Notes under the pieces: generated by a model
Seen by the model: the letters and a program-made list of their open reading frames with translations, nothing else
The model's database searches: none
Told to the model about the DNA's origin: nothing
Position numbers and translations under genes: made by a program
Assembly (NCBI GenBank): GCA_022793145.1
Contig: JAAWCI010000031.1
Coordinates: 1-45,822, forward strand
Direction: 5' to 3'
Length of the DNA stretch: 45,822 bases
DNA from: Bacilli bacterium
GTDB lineage: Bacteria > Bacillota_I > Bacilli_A > RF39 > UBA660
Shown: positions 33,489 through 41,599 of the stretch, in pieces
Layout of the letters: each line of letters begins with the position of its first letter
How positions within the stretch are numbered: the stretch's first letter is position 1

Positions 33489-34382
33489 ATGATCAAACAA
33501 AGTTCAAATTTCTTATTTCGTGGAAAAAGAATTCGTTATGCAAAATATATCCAAACTTTTGTAGGACATGAAAAAGCACACTTTTTTGTGTTGGATTTAA
33601 GAGAAGAAAAGGTTAGAGAACAGGTGTTGCAAGCAGGAATATTAACAGAAGATGGGTATGAAGAATTTGCAAGTGAAATTTTATTTCCTATTTATAGGCA
33701 AGAACAAGAAACTCTTCAATATAATCTGAACTTGGTCTTTCTTTTGCCAGATGAAATGCAGTTAACTAGTGACATGTGGGATATAAAAGAAAATTTTAGA
33801 TATATGAGAAAGCTATTTTTAAAAGCTTCAGAATTTTCTAAAATTTTATTTGAAAATAAAAAAAGAGAACTTGGCTCTATAATTACAGTAGGAGCAGAGA
33901 AATATAAACTTCGTAATTTTAATGTTGTTTCAGATTCAGAGACAAAAAGCAGTTTGGCTTTTTTAAGAGAGTTATCCGAAGTTCTAAAATCTCCAATTGT
34001 TCAAGTTGGTTATCCAACGGAAGAATCTTATATTCAAAATATTCAAAGTGCAGATCAAGACATACTTACTTATTATTATCAAAAGTTATGGTCTATGTTT
34101 CAAGAATTGGGACTTCCAAATAATCCATATCAGCTTTCTTCAACAGAAGAACGATGCCTTTATCTAGCTTCAATTTTAAGCAATCAAGAAAAAGGACAAC
34201 CATTATTGTTAGATGGAATTGGTTGGGGGTCTTTAGATGATAATCGTCGTTTAAATATGATTTCTACACTAAGCGATTTTAGTGAACAATCTGGTAGTGT
34301 TATTATGACTTGTGATTCTAAGGCAAATAATGATCTTATAAAGAAAAAAGTATATCGTGCTAATTTTTTAGTATCTAAATAG
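33489..34382 (+). CDS. Unknown protein with degenerate ABC/SMC-type ATPase C-terminus
   Basis: A 297-residue soluble protein sitting where Bacillus has ylxW/ylxX/sbp. The C-terminal part resembles the second half of an ABC/SMC/RecF-type ATPase: LSSTEERCLYLASILS (216-231) is like a signature helix. PLLLDGIGWGSLDDNRR (238-254) is like a Walker B and D loop, and VIMTCDS (271-277) is like an H-loop strand. The catalytic Glu after Walker B is Gly, and no Walker A is visible, so it should not hydrolyse ATP alone. The N-terminal ~145 residues are unassigned. A TATAAT (33457-33462) and terminators on both sides make it monocistronic. A division or sporulation link is suggested only by location. Confidence 0.6.
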   Translation: MIKQSSNFLFRGKRIRYAKYIQTFVGHEKAHFFVLDLREEKVREQVLQAGILTEDGYEEFASEILFPIYRQEQETLQYNLNLVFLLPDEMQLTSDMWDIKENFRYMRKLFLKASEFSKILFENKKRELGSIITVGAEKYKLRNFNVVSDSETKSSLAFLRELSEVLKSPIVQVGYPTEESYIQNIQSADQDILTYYYQKLWSMFQELGLPNNPYQLSSTEERCLYLASILSNQEKGQPLLLDGIGWGSLDDNRRLNMISTLSDFSEQSGSVIMTCDSKANNDLIKKKVYRANFLVSK

Positions 34383-34391
34383 ATAAATTTT

Positions 34392-34431
34392 AAAAAGTGA
34401 TTGAGAAAGCTTTCTTTTTGTCACTTTTTTT
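34392..34431 (+). terminator. Intrinsic terminator
   Basis: AAAAAGTGA / TCACTTTTTT outer stem with an inner AAAG-CTTT hairpin and a T tail. Confidence 0.75.
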
Positions 34432-34497
34432 ATTATATCTCTTTTACTTTTTTAAAATATATAGTATAATTGTTATTAGATTGTAGGAGATGATCAT

Positions 34498-35739
34498 GTG
34501 AAACATATTTATACAAGTATTGATATTGGTTCAGATACAATCAAGCTCGTTGTTTGTGAGTTGTATAAAAATAAATTAAATTTATTAGCAGCATCTTCTG
34601 TTAAATCGAAAGGAATAAAAAAAGGGTTAATTACAGATGTAGAAGAAGCTTCTATATCTATTAGGCAGGCATTTAATGAGATTGAAGATATGCTTGGAAT
34701 TCATATTAAGCAAGTAATTGCATCTATTCCAAGTTATTTTGCTGAATTTACGATGGTAAAAGGAGAAACTAGACTTTTGGGTGAGACCGTTGTAGGAGAG
34801 GATGTTATCAATGTATTAGAGAATGCGATTCAATCAAAATTAAATCCAAATAAAGAGATGGTAACAATACTCCCAATTGACTTTTCAATTGATAATCAAG
34901 GTGGAATAAAAGAACCAAAAGGTTTGAATGGAACTTTGTTAGGTGCTAGAGCTATCATGGTTACAACTCCTAAAAAAAATGTTTATTCTGTGATAAGTTT
35001 ATTGGAAGAAATTGGGGTGGAAGTTGTAGATATTTCCTTAAATAGTATTGGAGATGCCTATGCTTTTAAGAATAAAGAGAATAGTGACTTAGTAGGAGCA
35101 ATTGTTAATATAGGAGCAGAAACGACTTCAGTTTCTCTTTATAACAAAGGTATTATTGTAAAAAATTCTGTGATTGGATTAGGCGGAAAAAGCATTGATA
35201 ATGATTTGGCTTATATGTATAAAATTGACATGAAAGATGCAGTTAGAATGAAAGAAAAGTTTGCCTTGGCATATAAAAAATATGCGAGTCCAAATGAAGG
35301 ATATGAGGTATTGAATACAAGTGGAGAAAAAGTAGTAATTAAACAACTAGAGGCCTCTGAAATTGTAATGTCTAGAATAGAGGAAATCCTGACTCTAGCA
35401 AGAAAAGAAATTAGTATCCTAGCAGAAAAACCGATTGAATATATTATTGTTACTGGAGGGGTAAGCAGCAGTTCTAGTTTTGACTACATTGTTTCTGAAA
35501 TATTAGGAAAGAATGCAATAGTAGGAAATGTAAAAGTAGTAGGAATTCGGAATAATAAATATTCTTCAGTAGTTGGAAATATTGTTTATTTCATTCATAA
35601 GCAGAAACTAAAAGGACAAGATTTTACTATGATCAGTAACAATGATATGGAAGCGTTATCATCATCAAAACGAAATGTAATTAATATTTCAAACGATACA
35701 ATGTTAGGTAAAGTATTTGGATACTTTTTTGGCGAATAA
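34498..35739 (+). CDS. ftsA: Cell division protein FtsA
   Basis: A 413-residue actin-like ATPase that tethers FtsZ to the membrane. Phosphate loops are DIGSDTIKLVVCE (about 9-21) and VNIGAETTSVSLY. The SHS2 (1C) insertion is present, and the adenosine motif is IIVTGGVSSSSSF. The C-terminal amphipathic membrane-targeting helix is GKVFGYFFGE. The start is GTG at 34498 behind TAGGAGAT. A TATAAT at 34465-34470 is the likely -10 of the ftsAZ promoter. ftsZ follows after 12 bases. Confidence 0.96.
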   Translation: MKHIYTSIDIGSDTIKLVVCELYKNKLNLLAASSVKSKGIKKGLITDVEEASISIRQAFNEIEDMLGIHIKQVIASIPSYFAEFTMVKGETRLLGETVVGEDVINVLENAIQSKLNPNKEMVTILPIDFSIDNQGGIKEPKGLNGTLLGARAIMVTTPKKNVYSVISLLEEIGVEVVDISLNSIGDAYAFKNKENSDLVGAIVNIGAETTSVSLYNKGIIVKNSVIGLGGKSIDNDLAYMYKIDMKDAVRMKEKFALAYKKYASPNEGYEVLNTSGEKVVIKQLEASEIVMSRIEEILTLARKEISILAEKPIEYIIVTGGVSSSSSFDYIVSEILGKNAIVGNVKVVGIRNNKYSSVVGNIVYFIHKQKLKGQDFTMISNNDMEALSSSKRNVINISNDTMLGKVFGYFFGE

Positions 35740-35751
35740 GGGAGGATATAT

Positions 35752-36828
35752 ATGTTTGGATTAGAAATAGATCAATTAGCAAAAATAAAAGTAATTGGTG
35801 TTGGTGGCGGAGGATGTAACGCCGTTAATAGAATGATAGAATCTGGTGTCAAGGGTGTAGACTTTATTGTAGCCAATACGGATTTACAAGTATTGAATAC
35901 TTCACAAGCACCAGTTAAAATACAAATTGGAACAGAGCTTACGAATGGTTTGGGTGCTGGAGCAAACCCTCAAATAGGAAAGGAAGCAGCTTTAGAATCA
36001 AAAACAGATATTGAAGAGGCTTTAAAAGGAGCAGATATGGTATTTGTTACTTGTGGTATGGGTGGAGGAACAGGAACAGGAGCGGCTCCTGTAATTGCCA
36101 ATATAGCTCAAGGTATGGGAGCTTTAACTGTAGGAATTGTAACAAAGCCATTTTCATTTGAAGGAAAGAAAAGAATGACACAAGCTCTATCAGGATTAGA
36201 AGAATTAAAGAAAAATGTTGATACTTTAATTGTAATTCCAAATGATAGATTAAGAGAGATTATTGATAAAACAACACCACTATTAGATTCGTTTAAAGAA
36301 GTTGATAATGTGTTAAGAAGAGGTGTTCAATCAATTTCTGATTTGATTGCAGTAGCAGGATTAATTAACCTTGACTTTGCAGATGTAAAAGCAGTTATGG
36401 AAAAGCGAGGAAATGCGCTTATTGGAATTGGAATGGGAGTTGGAGAAGATAGAGCAACAGAAGCAGCAAGACAAGCTGTATCAAGCCCATTATTAGAGAC
36501 TAGTATTAGTGGCGCAACAGATGCTATTATTAATGTGACAGGTGGTGCGAATCTTACACTTTTTGAAGTAGAGGAAGCAGCTGAGGTAATTCGTTCTTCT
36601 GCAAATACAGATATCAATACGATTTTTGGTGCAGTCATTAATGAAAATTTAAATGATGAAATTATTGTAACTGTAATAGCAACTGGTTTTGAAGACAAAA
36701 CAGAACCATTATATCAATCTTATAATGCTCCAAGTAGAAGAGAAGAAGCAAAGAAGGCCGAGGATCCAGATACAGGAAATGAAGATGATACAATCATTCC
36801 AGCTTTTTTAAGAAAAAGAGGTTTCTAA
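35752..36828 (+). CDS. ftsZ: Cell division protein FtsZ
   Basis: A 358-residue tubulin-like GTPase forming the division ring. It shows [13 protein letters not shown] and the tubulin signature [10 protein letters not shown]. It also has the T7 catalytic-loop region (NLDFADVK) and an acidic flexible linker. The conserved C-terminal peptide [10 protein letters not shown] binds FtsA and other partners. GGGAGGATAT precedes the ATG. A terminator overlaps the stop. Confidence 0.98.
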   Translation: MFGLEIDQLAKIKVIGVGGGGCNAVNRMIESGVKGVDFIVANTDLQVLNTSQAPVKIQIGTELTNGLGAGANPQIGKEAALESKTDIEEALKGADMVFVTCGMGGGTGTGAAPVIANIAQGMGALTVGIVTKPFSFEGKKRMTQALSGLEELKKNVDTLIVIPNDRLREIIDKTTPLLDSFKEVDNVLRRGVQSISDLIAVAGLINLDFADVKAVMEKRGNALIGIGMGVGEDRATEAARQAVSSPLLETSISGATDAIINVTGGANLTLFEVEEAAEVIRSSANTDINTIFGAVINENLNDEIIVTVIATGFEDKTEPLYQSYNAPSRREEAKKAEDPDTGNEDDTIIPAFLRKRGF

Positions 36829-36853
36829 GATGTCAAAAAGGCATCTTTTTTTT
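36827..36853 (+). terminator. Terminator of ftsAZ
   Basis: AAGATG / CATCTT stem (extended by T.G and C-G pairs) with a T8 tail. Confidence 0.8.
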
Positions 36854-36898
36854 GAATAAATATTATTATATTATCATTTACTATAATGGAGAAGAAAA

Positions 36899-37180
36899 AT
36901 GAATGAAAAATTAAATGAACAAGCAAGTGCCTTTACAATTACTGCGGTTGTTGTAGGGTTTTTAATCATACCGAATTTAAATGCAAAGCAACAAAATGAT
37001 TTAGGAAACTGGTTAATGCTAGTAGGACAAGTATTATGTACAAATGCAGCTAGAATTGCCATTTTGAAAGACAATGAAACAACAAGTTCACTATCCAATC
37101 AAGATTTGATTTGCTTATTTGAAGAAACGATTAAAGCAATGCAGCAAGAAATTGATGAATTAAAAAATAAAACGACATAA
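36899..37180 (+). CDS. Small membrane-associated protein, unknown
   Basis: A 93-residue protein with two hydrophobic stretches (about 11-27 and 38-54) and a C-terminal charged helix (LFEETIKAMQQEIDELKNK) likely to form a coiled coil. No family is recognised. It sits between ftsZ and spoIIGA, where Bacillus carries bpr, and has GGAGAAG as ribosome binding site and a TATAAT at 36882-36887. A 15-base palindrome (37190-37204) follows. Confidence 0.6.
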   Translation: MNEKLNEQASAFTITAVVVGFLIIPNLNAKQQNDLGNWLMLVGQVLCTNAARIAILKDNETTSSLSNQDLICLFEETIKAMQQEIDELKNKTT

Positions 37181-37219
37181 TTTATAGAAACTTTATGATA
37201 AAGTATCTTTGGTGATATC

Positions 37220-38020
37220 ATGAAAATCTATCTTGATTTAATTATGATTTTAAACTTTTTGTTTGATTTCTTTTTACTAATGGGAGTATCTATTATTTTA
37301 AGAAGAAATGTTTCTGTTAATCAACTATTAAAAGGTGCTTTTTTTGGAGGACTTAGTATATTATTTTTGTTTGTTAAAATAAGCAGTTTAGAACTTTTTA
37401 TATTAAAAATCATAATCAGTATTGTTATGGTAATTTTATCTTTTGGTTTTCGAGATTTTAGGTACACATTTAAAAATTTATTTTATTTATATAGTGCAAG
37501 TATGATATTAGGAGGCTTTTTATATTATTTAAATGTAGAATTTTCATATAAGCAAGAAGGAATTGTTTTTTATCATAACGGATTGAGTGTCAACTATATT
37601 GTATTGCTTATTTTTTCTCCAATCATCTTATTTATTTATGTCAAACAGGGAATGTATTTAAAAAATAATTATTCTAATTATTATCAAGTAAATTTAAATT
37701 TTGGGAATAATCGAATTCTACACTGTAATGGCTTTTTAGATAGTGGAAATCATTTGGTAGAACCATATCATCATAATCCAATTATTTTGATTGATCACCG
37801 AAAATTTATTTATGATATTAATGAATTTAAAATGATATTGGTTCCAATCAGTACAGCAAGTGGAACGACTTTATTAGAATGTATTCGAATTCCAGAAATT
37901 GAAATTAAGGGAGTTGGAAAGAAAAAAAATATATTGCTTGGCATAATGAAACAAAATATTACCATTGATGGAATTGATGTTTTACTACATACGAAAGTAA
38001 TGGAGGGATCATATGTTTAG
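37220..38020 (+). CDS. spoIIGA: Sporulation sigma-E processing peptidase SpoIIGA
   Basis: A 266-residue protein. Five to six membrane helices (1-145) are followed by a cytoplasmic aspartic-protease domain with the active-site motif GFLDSGN (Asp at about 174) and a hydrophobic ILVPISTASG stretch. It cleaves pro-sigma-E in the mother cell after a forespore signal (SpoIIR, not in the window). Its gene overlaps sigE by 8 bases, the conserved spoIIG operon layout. The ribosome binding site is GGTGAT. No obvious Spo0A box was seen upstream. Confidence 0.95.
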   Translation: MKIYLDLIMILNFLFDFFLLMGVSIILRRNVSVNQLLKGAFFGGLSILFLFVKISSLELFILKIIISIVMVILSFGFRDFRYTFKNLFYLYSASMILGGFLYYLNVEFSYKQEGIVFYHNGLSVNYIVLLIFSPIILFIYVKQGMYLKNNYSNYYQVNLNFGNNRILHCNGFLDSGNHLVEPYHHNPIILIDHRKFIYDINEFKMILVPISTASGTTLLECIRIPEIEIKGVGKKKNILLGIMKQNITIDGIDVLLHTKVMEGSYV

Positions 38021-38705
38021 AAAAATATGGGAATTATTAAAAAAGATTTTTATAATTGATCATAATTTATTTTTTGTGGGAAGTGCTGATAAATTGCCAG
38101 AACCACTTTCTAAAGAAGAAGAGGCTTTATACATAGAAAAAAGTATAGAAGGTGACGAGTCAGCTAAAAGTAAACTGATTGAACATAACTTGCGTTTGGT
38201 TGTATTTTTAGCCAAAAAGTATGAAAATACAGGCGTTGATTTGGAAGATTTGGTTAGTATTGGAACAATTGGTCTCATTAAAGGGGTTAGTACCTATAAA
38301 CCAGATAAAAATATTAAATTGGCGACTTATTCTTCTAGATGTATTGATAATGAAATCTTAATGTTTTTAAGAAAGAATAAAAAAAGAAGAGGTGAAGTTA
38401 GTTTTGAAGATAGTCTTAGTTATGATGCAGAAGGAAACGAACTGAGATTAGAGGATATTTTGGGAACTGAATCAGATATTGTAACCAAAGGATTAGAAAA
38501 TGAAACAGAAAAGTCATTACTGTATAGTGAAATCAAAAAATTAAATGAACGTGATCAGAAAATTATGATTTTAAGGTATGGACTTTATAATTCTACTGAA
38601 ATGACGCAAAAAGATGTGGCAGATGTACTTGGAATTAGTCAGTCATATATTTCTAGAATTGAGAAAAAAGTGATTCGGAAACTACAAAATTTAAATAAAA
38701 TATAA
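38013..38705 (+). CDS. sigE: Sporulation sigma factor sigma-E (pro-sigma-E)
   Basis: A 230-residue sigma-70-family factor for early mother-cell transcription. The N-terminal ~30 residues (hydrophobic and basic, FFVGSADKLPEPLS) form the pro-sequence removed by SpoIIGA. Region 2 includes NLRLVVFLAKKYENTG and DLVSIGTIGLIKGV, and region 4 has DVADVLGISQSYISRIEKK. GGAGGGAT precedes the ATG inside spoIIGA. A terminator overlaps its stop. sigG, which normally follows directly, is 1.8 kb away on the opposite strand. Confidence 0.96.
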   Translation: MFRKIWELLKKIFIIDHNLFFVGSADKLPEPLSKEEEALYIEKSIEGDESAKSKLIEHNLRLVVFLAKKYENTGVDLEDLVSIGTIGLIKGVSTYKPDKNIKLATYSSRCIDNEILMFLRKNKKRRGEVSFEDSLSYDAEGNELRLEDILGTESDIVTKGLENETEKSLLYSEIKKLNERDQKIMILRYGLYNSTEMTQKDVADVLGISQSYISRIEKKVIRKLQNLNKI

Positions 38706-38727
38706 GAACTGAAAAACAGTTCTTTTT
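38704..38727 (+). terminator. Terminator of spoIIGA-sigE
   Basis: AAGAACTG / CAGTTCTT stem with an A5 loop and a T tail. Confidence 0.85.
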
Positions 38728-38904
38728 GTATGAAATCGAATTTTAAGTTGTTTGATCAATTTTAAAGCAACGAATATGGGAATTTGTTTATATGTCATTG
38801 GGTTGAAATAATGGCTATAAGTGTGTTATAAAAACAAACTTTACTATTCTTTTTATTGGAATTGTGCTATAATGGATAAAGATAGTACTAGGATAGGACG
38901 GGGT

Positions 38905-39696
38905 ATGATGAAGAAGTTAGATGGAAAAGTAGCAGTTGTTACAGGTGGCGCGATGGGAAATGGATACGGAATTGCTGAAGTATTTTTAAAATATGGCGCT
39001 AAAGTAATTGTTTTAGACTATTCAGATAAATTAAAAGAGTCTTTACAAAAATTAAAAAATTCGGAGAATGTAGTAGCGGGATTTCAGGTTGATATTAGAG
39101 ATGCCAAAATGGTAGATGCTTGTATGTCAGCAATTGGAAAGAAATTTGGAAGTATTGATATTTTAGTCAACAATGCTGGAGTAGCTAAGTTAACTAGGTT
39201 CGAGGACATGGACGATAAAACAAGAGACTTTCATTTTGATATTAATATCAAAGGGACATGGAATGTTACCAAATCAGCGCTTCCATATATGAAAGAAACA
39301 GGCGGATCTATTATCAATTTGTCTAGTGTTACAGGACCAATGGTGGCCGATCCAGGAGAAGTAGCTTATGCTACAACTAAAGCAGCTCTAATTGGCTTTA
39401 CAAAAGCATTGGCAGCAGAATTAGTAACTGATCATATTAGGGTAAATGCAATAATGCCAGGGTATATTAAGACTCCAATGGTAGATGGAATTGCAGAAGA
39501 ATCTGATAATGAAAATCCTGAATCTGTAATTGATGGTATTGCAGCAGGAATTCCAATGAAGCGTTTGGGAACAATAGAAGAATTAGGAGAATTGGCGGCC
39601 TTTTTAGCAAGCTCAGAATCTTCTTATATTACAGGTCAAGGAATTGTGATTGATGGAGGTTCAACACTTCCTGAAACAATGTCAGTAGGAGTTTAG
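38905..39696 (+). CDS. Short-chain dehydrogenase/reductase
   Basis: A classical SDR of 264 residues, NAD(P)-dependent. The Rossmann motif is TGGAMGNGYG, with an Asp in VLDYS after the second strand suggesting NAD preference. NNAGVA, catalytic Ser in LSSVTG and YATTK complete the site, and SSYITGQGIVIDGG closes it. The frame extends back to a GTG at 38821, but that stretch contains an extended -10 (TGCTATAAT, 38865-38873). AGGACGGGG lies just before ATGs at 38905 and 38908, so the start is one of these. FabG-like or sugar-alcohol dehydrogenase; substrate unknown. It is an insertion between sigE and sigG. Confidence 0.88.
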   Translation: MMKKLDGKVAVVTGGAMGNGYGIAEVFLKYGAKVIVLDYSDKLKESLQKLKNSENVVAGFQVDIRDAKMVDACMSAIGKKFGSIDILVNNAGVAKLTRFEDMDDKTRDFHFDINIKGTWNVTKSALPYMKETGGSIINLSSVTGPMVADPGEVAYATTKAALIGFTKALAAELVTDHIRVNAIMPGYIKTPMVDGIAEESDNENPESVIDGIAAGIPMKRLGTIEELGELAAFLASSESSYITGQGIVIDGGSTLPETMSVGV

Positions 39697-39697
39697 T

Positions 39698-39724
39698 AAT
39701 ACAAGTTTTGTATTGCTTTTTTTT
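39698..39724 (+). terminator. Terminator of the SDR gene
   Basis: AATACAA / TTGTATT stem, GTT loop, GC then T8. Confidence 0.8.
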
Positions 39725-39788
39725 GGGTAATTGATATAGATTTTTTTTAAACTTTGTTATAATAAATTTTATTGTTAGGGGGATTTAT

Positions 39789-40433
39789 ATGAAAAGTAAA
39801 GCAGAATTAGAGGCACTATTAATACTAGTGCGTATATTTGATAGAGAACCTGATGTTTTGGATCATATGAACATTGAAGAGCGAAGAAATGCATTAAATA
39901 GTGTCATGATGGCAAAAAGAATGAAGCCAAGTAAAGAAGAATGGGAACAGTTAGGTTTTACATTTACGGATATTCCAGATGATGATATTCTATGTAGGGC
40001 AACCTTACCTAAGGGATGGACTTTAGAGGAAACAGATCATTGTTTATGGACAGACATTAAAGATGAAAATGGAAGAATTAGAGGGTCAATGTATTATAAT
40101 AGTTTACCTTATGATAGAAGTGCACGTATGAGTTTACGTTGTCGTTATGGTGTACACGTTGGAAGTGTAGTAGAGGATTCTTTTGTAGAAGAAATATATT
40201 TTGGAAATGAACAAGAAAAATTATTTGTAGCAGGGCAGATTCGTAGAGCAAGAGGACAAATAAGCAGAGAAGAAGCTGATGCTAGATTTGATAGGGAAGA
40301 TGCGTTAAGAAAGATGGCAGAAGAATTTGGTGATGCAAATTATCCAGGCTGGAAAAGTGTTCATTCTTATTGGGGAATTGGGAAAGATGTTATAGAAGAA
40401 AAACCAAAGGAATATGTTTATAAAAAATCATAA
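39789..40433 (+). CDS. Uncharacterised soluble protein with a GWxxxxTDH-W-D domain
   Basis: A 214-residue protein. The middle (about 75-125) has LPKGWTLEETDHCLWTDIKD, then GRIRGSMYYNSLPYDRSARMSL, a pattern I have seen in conserved proteins of unknown function. It may be a small beta domain. The N-terminus is helical, and the C-terminal ~60 residues are charged and helical (RRARGQISREEADARFDRED). There are no membrane segments. Strong ribosome binding site AGGGGGAT and an extended -10 (TGTTATAAT, 39755-39763). Independent unit between the SDR gene and inverted sigG. Confidence 0.65.
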   Translation: MKSKAELEALLILVRIFDREPDVLDHMNIEERRNALNSVMMAKRMKPSKEEWEQLGFTFTDIPDDDILCRATLPKGWTLEETDHCLWTDIKDENGRIRGSMYYNSLPYDRSARMSLRCRYGVHVGSVVEDSFVEEIYFGNEQEKLFVAGQIRRARGQISREEADARFDREDALRKMAEEFGDANYPGWKSVHSYWGIGKDVIEEKPKEYVYKKS

Positions 40434-40451
40434 CAAGGGTTTTTTAAATAG

Positions 40452-40480
40452 AAAACAATACTTTTTTTAGTATTGTTTTT
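40452..40480. terminator. Bidirectional terminator between convergent genes
   Basis: AAAACAATACT / AGTATTGTTTT, 11-bp stem with a T6 loop and A/T tracts on both sides. Confidence 0.88.
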
Positions 40481-41249
40481 ATTGCATCATTTTTTTGATA
40501 TTTTCTAATCCACTTTTCTCTAGACGTGAAATCTGAGCTTGTGAAATACCAATTTCATTGGCCAATTCCATTTGTGTTTTTCCAATCAAATAACGCTCTC
40601 TTATAATAAATTGTTCTTTCTCTTTTAATTTTGCGATCGCATCTTTTAATTCAACATGCAAATCGAAATCTTCATTTTTTTTATCTTTCAATTGGTCTTC
40701 TAGAAAGATGGTGTCTCCACCATCGCTATAAATAGGTTCTGACATACTGATTGTATCTTTCATAGAATCTAAAGCATTTCCAACTTCAAAATCGCTCATA
40801 TTTAATTTTGTAGCTATCATATGAATACTAGGTTCTTTTCCTAGTTCATTGGTGAGTTCTTCTTTAACTTTGTTTGCTTTGTAAGCAGTATCTTTAATGC
40901 TTCTAGCAATTCGAACACTATTGTTATCTCTTAAATAACGTTTAATTTCTCCTAAAATCATAGGTACTGCATAAGTAGAAAATCGAACTTCATGAGATAA
41001 ATCAAAGTTTTCAATGGCTTTAATTAAGCCAATACAACCTACCTGAAATAAGTCATCCATATTATCCACTCGATTGCTGAATTTTCTTAAAATGGATAAT
41101 ACTAATTTTAGATTTCCGCTTACTAATTCATCTTTCGCGAAAATGTCTCCATCTTTAAATTTTTTTAAAAGCTCTATTTGTTCATTATTACTTAATACAT
41201 TAATATTCGCAGTATTCACGCCACAAATGTCTACTTTATGACGTGCCAT
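40479..41249 (-). CDS. sigG: Sporulation sigma factor sigma-G
   Basis: A 256-residue forespore sigma factor. The opening MARHKVDICGVNT is diagnostic of SigG. GNLKLVLSILRKF, DDLFQVGCIGLIKAIENFDL and RFSTYAVPMILGEIKRYLRDN form region 2. VRIARSIKD begins region 3 and ELANEIGISQAQISRLEK is region 4. AAAGGAGAAG lies 5-6 bases before the ATG. In Bacillus and Clostridium it follows sigE on the same strand; here it is inverted. A possible forespore-type promoter is listed at 41269-41298. Confidence 0.96.
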   Translation of the reverse strand: MARHKVDICGVNTANINVLSNNEQIELLKKFKDGDIFAKDELVSGNLKLVLSILRKFSNRVDNMDDLFQVGCIGLIKAIENFDLSHEVRFSTYAVPMILGEIKRYLRDNNSVRIARSIKDTAYKANKVKEELTNELGKEPSIHMIATKLNMSDFEVGNALDSMKDTISMSEPIYSDGGDTIFLEDQLKDKKNEDFDLHVELKDAIAKLKEKEQFIIRERYLIGKTQMELANEIGISQAQISRLEKSGLENIKKMMQ

Positions 41250-41268
41250 AATCTTCTCCTTTCAAAGG

Positions 41269-41298
41269 TATTATGAAGAGACTTTTCATTTTTTAAAC
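41269..41298 (-). promoter_or_regulatory. Candidate sigma-F/sigma-G-type promoter of sigG
   Basis: Minus strand: GTTTA (41298-41294), 18-base spacer, CATAATA (41275-41269). It fits the loose GYWTA / CATnnTA forespore consensus; the match is short and could be chance. Confidence 0.35.
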
Positions 41299-41348
41299 AG
41301 AATATAGACTTTTTTTAAACATAAAATAGAACTAAGTGGGTGGTATTT

Positions 41349-41579
41349 ATGCGTTTATCTGATTTACAAAATAAAGATGTTATTAATTTAGTAGATGGCA
41401 AAAAAGTTGGAAATATTATTGATGTTTCGATCGATTCAGAAGGAAAAATGGCAGAATTAATTGTAGAAAAGTCAAAGTTTTTTGTTTCAATGTTTTCTAA
41501 CAATGGAGAAATTGGAATAAAGTGGTCTCAAATCGAAAAGATAGGGGAGGATGTAATTTTGGTAAAAATAGTATTATAA
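41349..41579 (+). CDS. YlmC/YmxH-family PRC-barrel sporulation protein
   Basis: A 76-residue PRC-barrel protein (RLSDLQNKDVINLVDGKK, then IIDVSIDSEGKMAELIVE, then WSQIEKIGEDVILV), matching YlmC/YmxH over its full length. The family is tied to sporulation by occurrence and by location next to sigG; its biochemical role is unclear. A GTG at 41340 is in frame, but the family begins MRLSDL, so I chose ATG 41349 with GGGTGGT upstream. It is divergent from sigG, whereas in Bacillus both are on one strand. Confidence 0.88.
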   Translation: MRLSDLQNKDVINLVDGKKVGNIIDVSIDSEGKMAELIVEKSKFFVSMFSNNGEIGIKWSQIEKIGEDVILVKIVL

Positions 41580-41599
41580 AAAGCTTCCTAAGAAGCTTT
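41577..41599. terminator. Terminator between ymxH-like gene and sulfotransferase gene
   Basis: AAAGCTTC / GAAGCTTT stem, 4-base loop. The better T tract is on the minus strand, so it mainly ends the sulfotransferase transcript. Confidence 0.7.

Noticed and set aside
36327..36698. 123-codon minus-strand ORF inside ftsZ
   Set aside because: Shadow of the conserved ftsZ frame; low-complexity Ser/Ile/Pro composition.
38821..38904. Longer N-terminus for the SDR protein starting at a GTG
   Set aside because: The extension contains the promoter -10 and encodes residues not found in SDR proteins; good ribosome binding site lies before 38905/38908.
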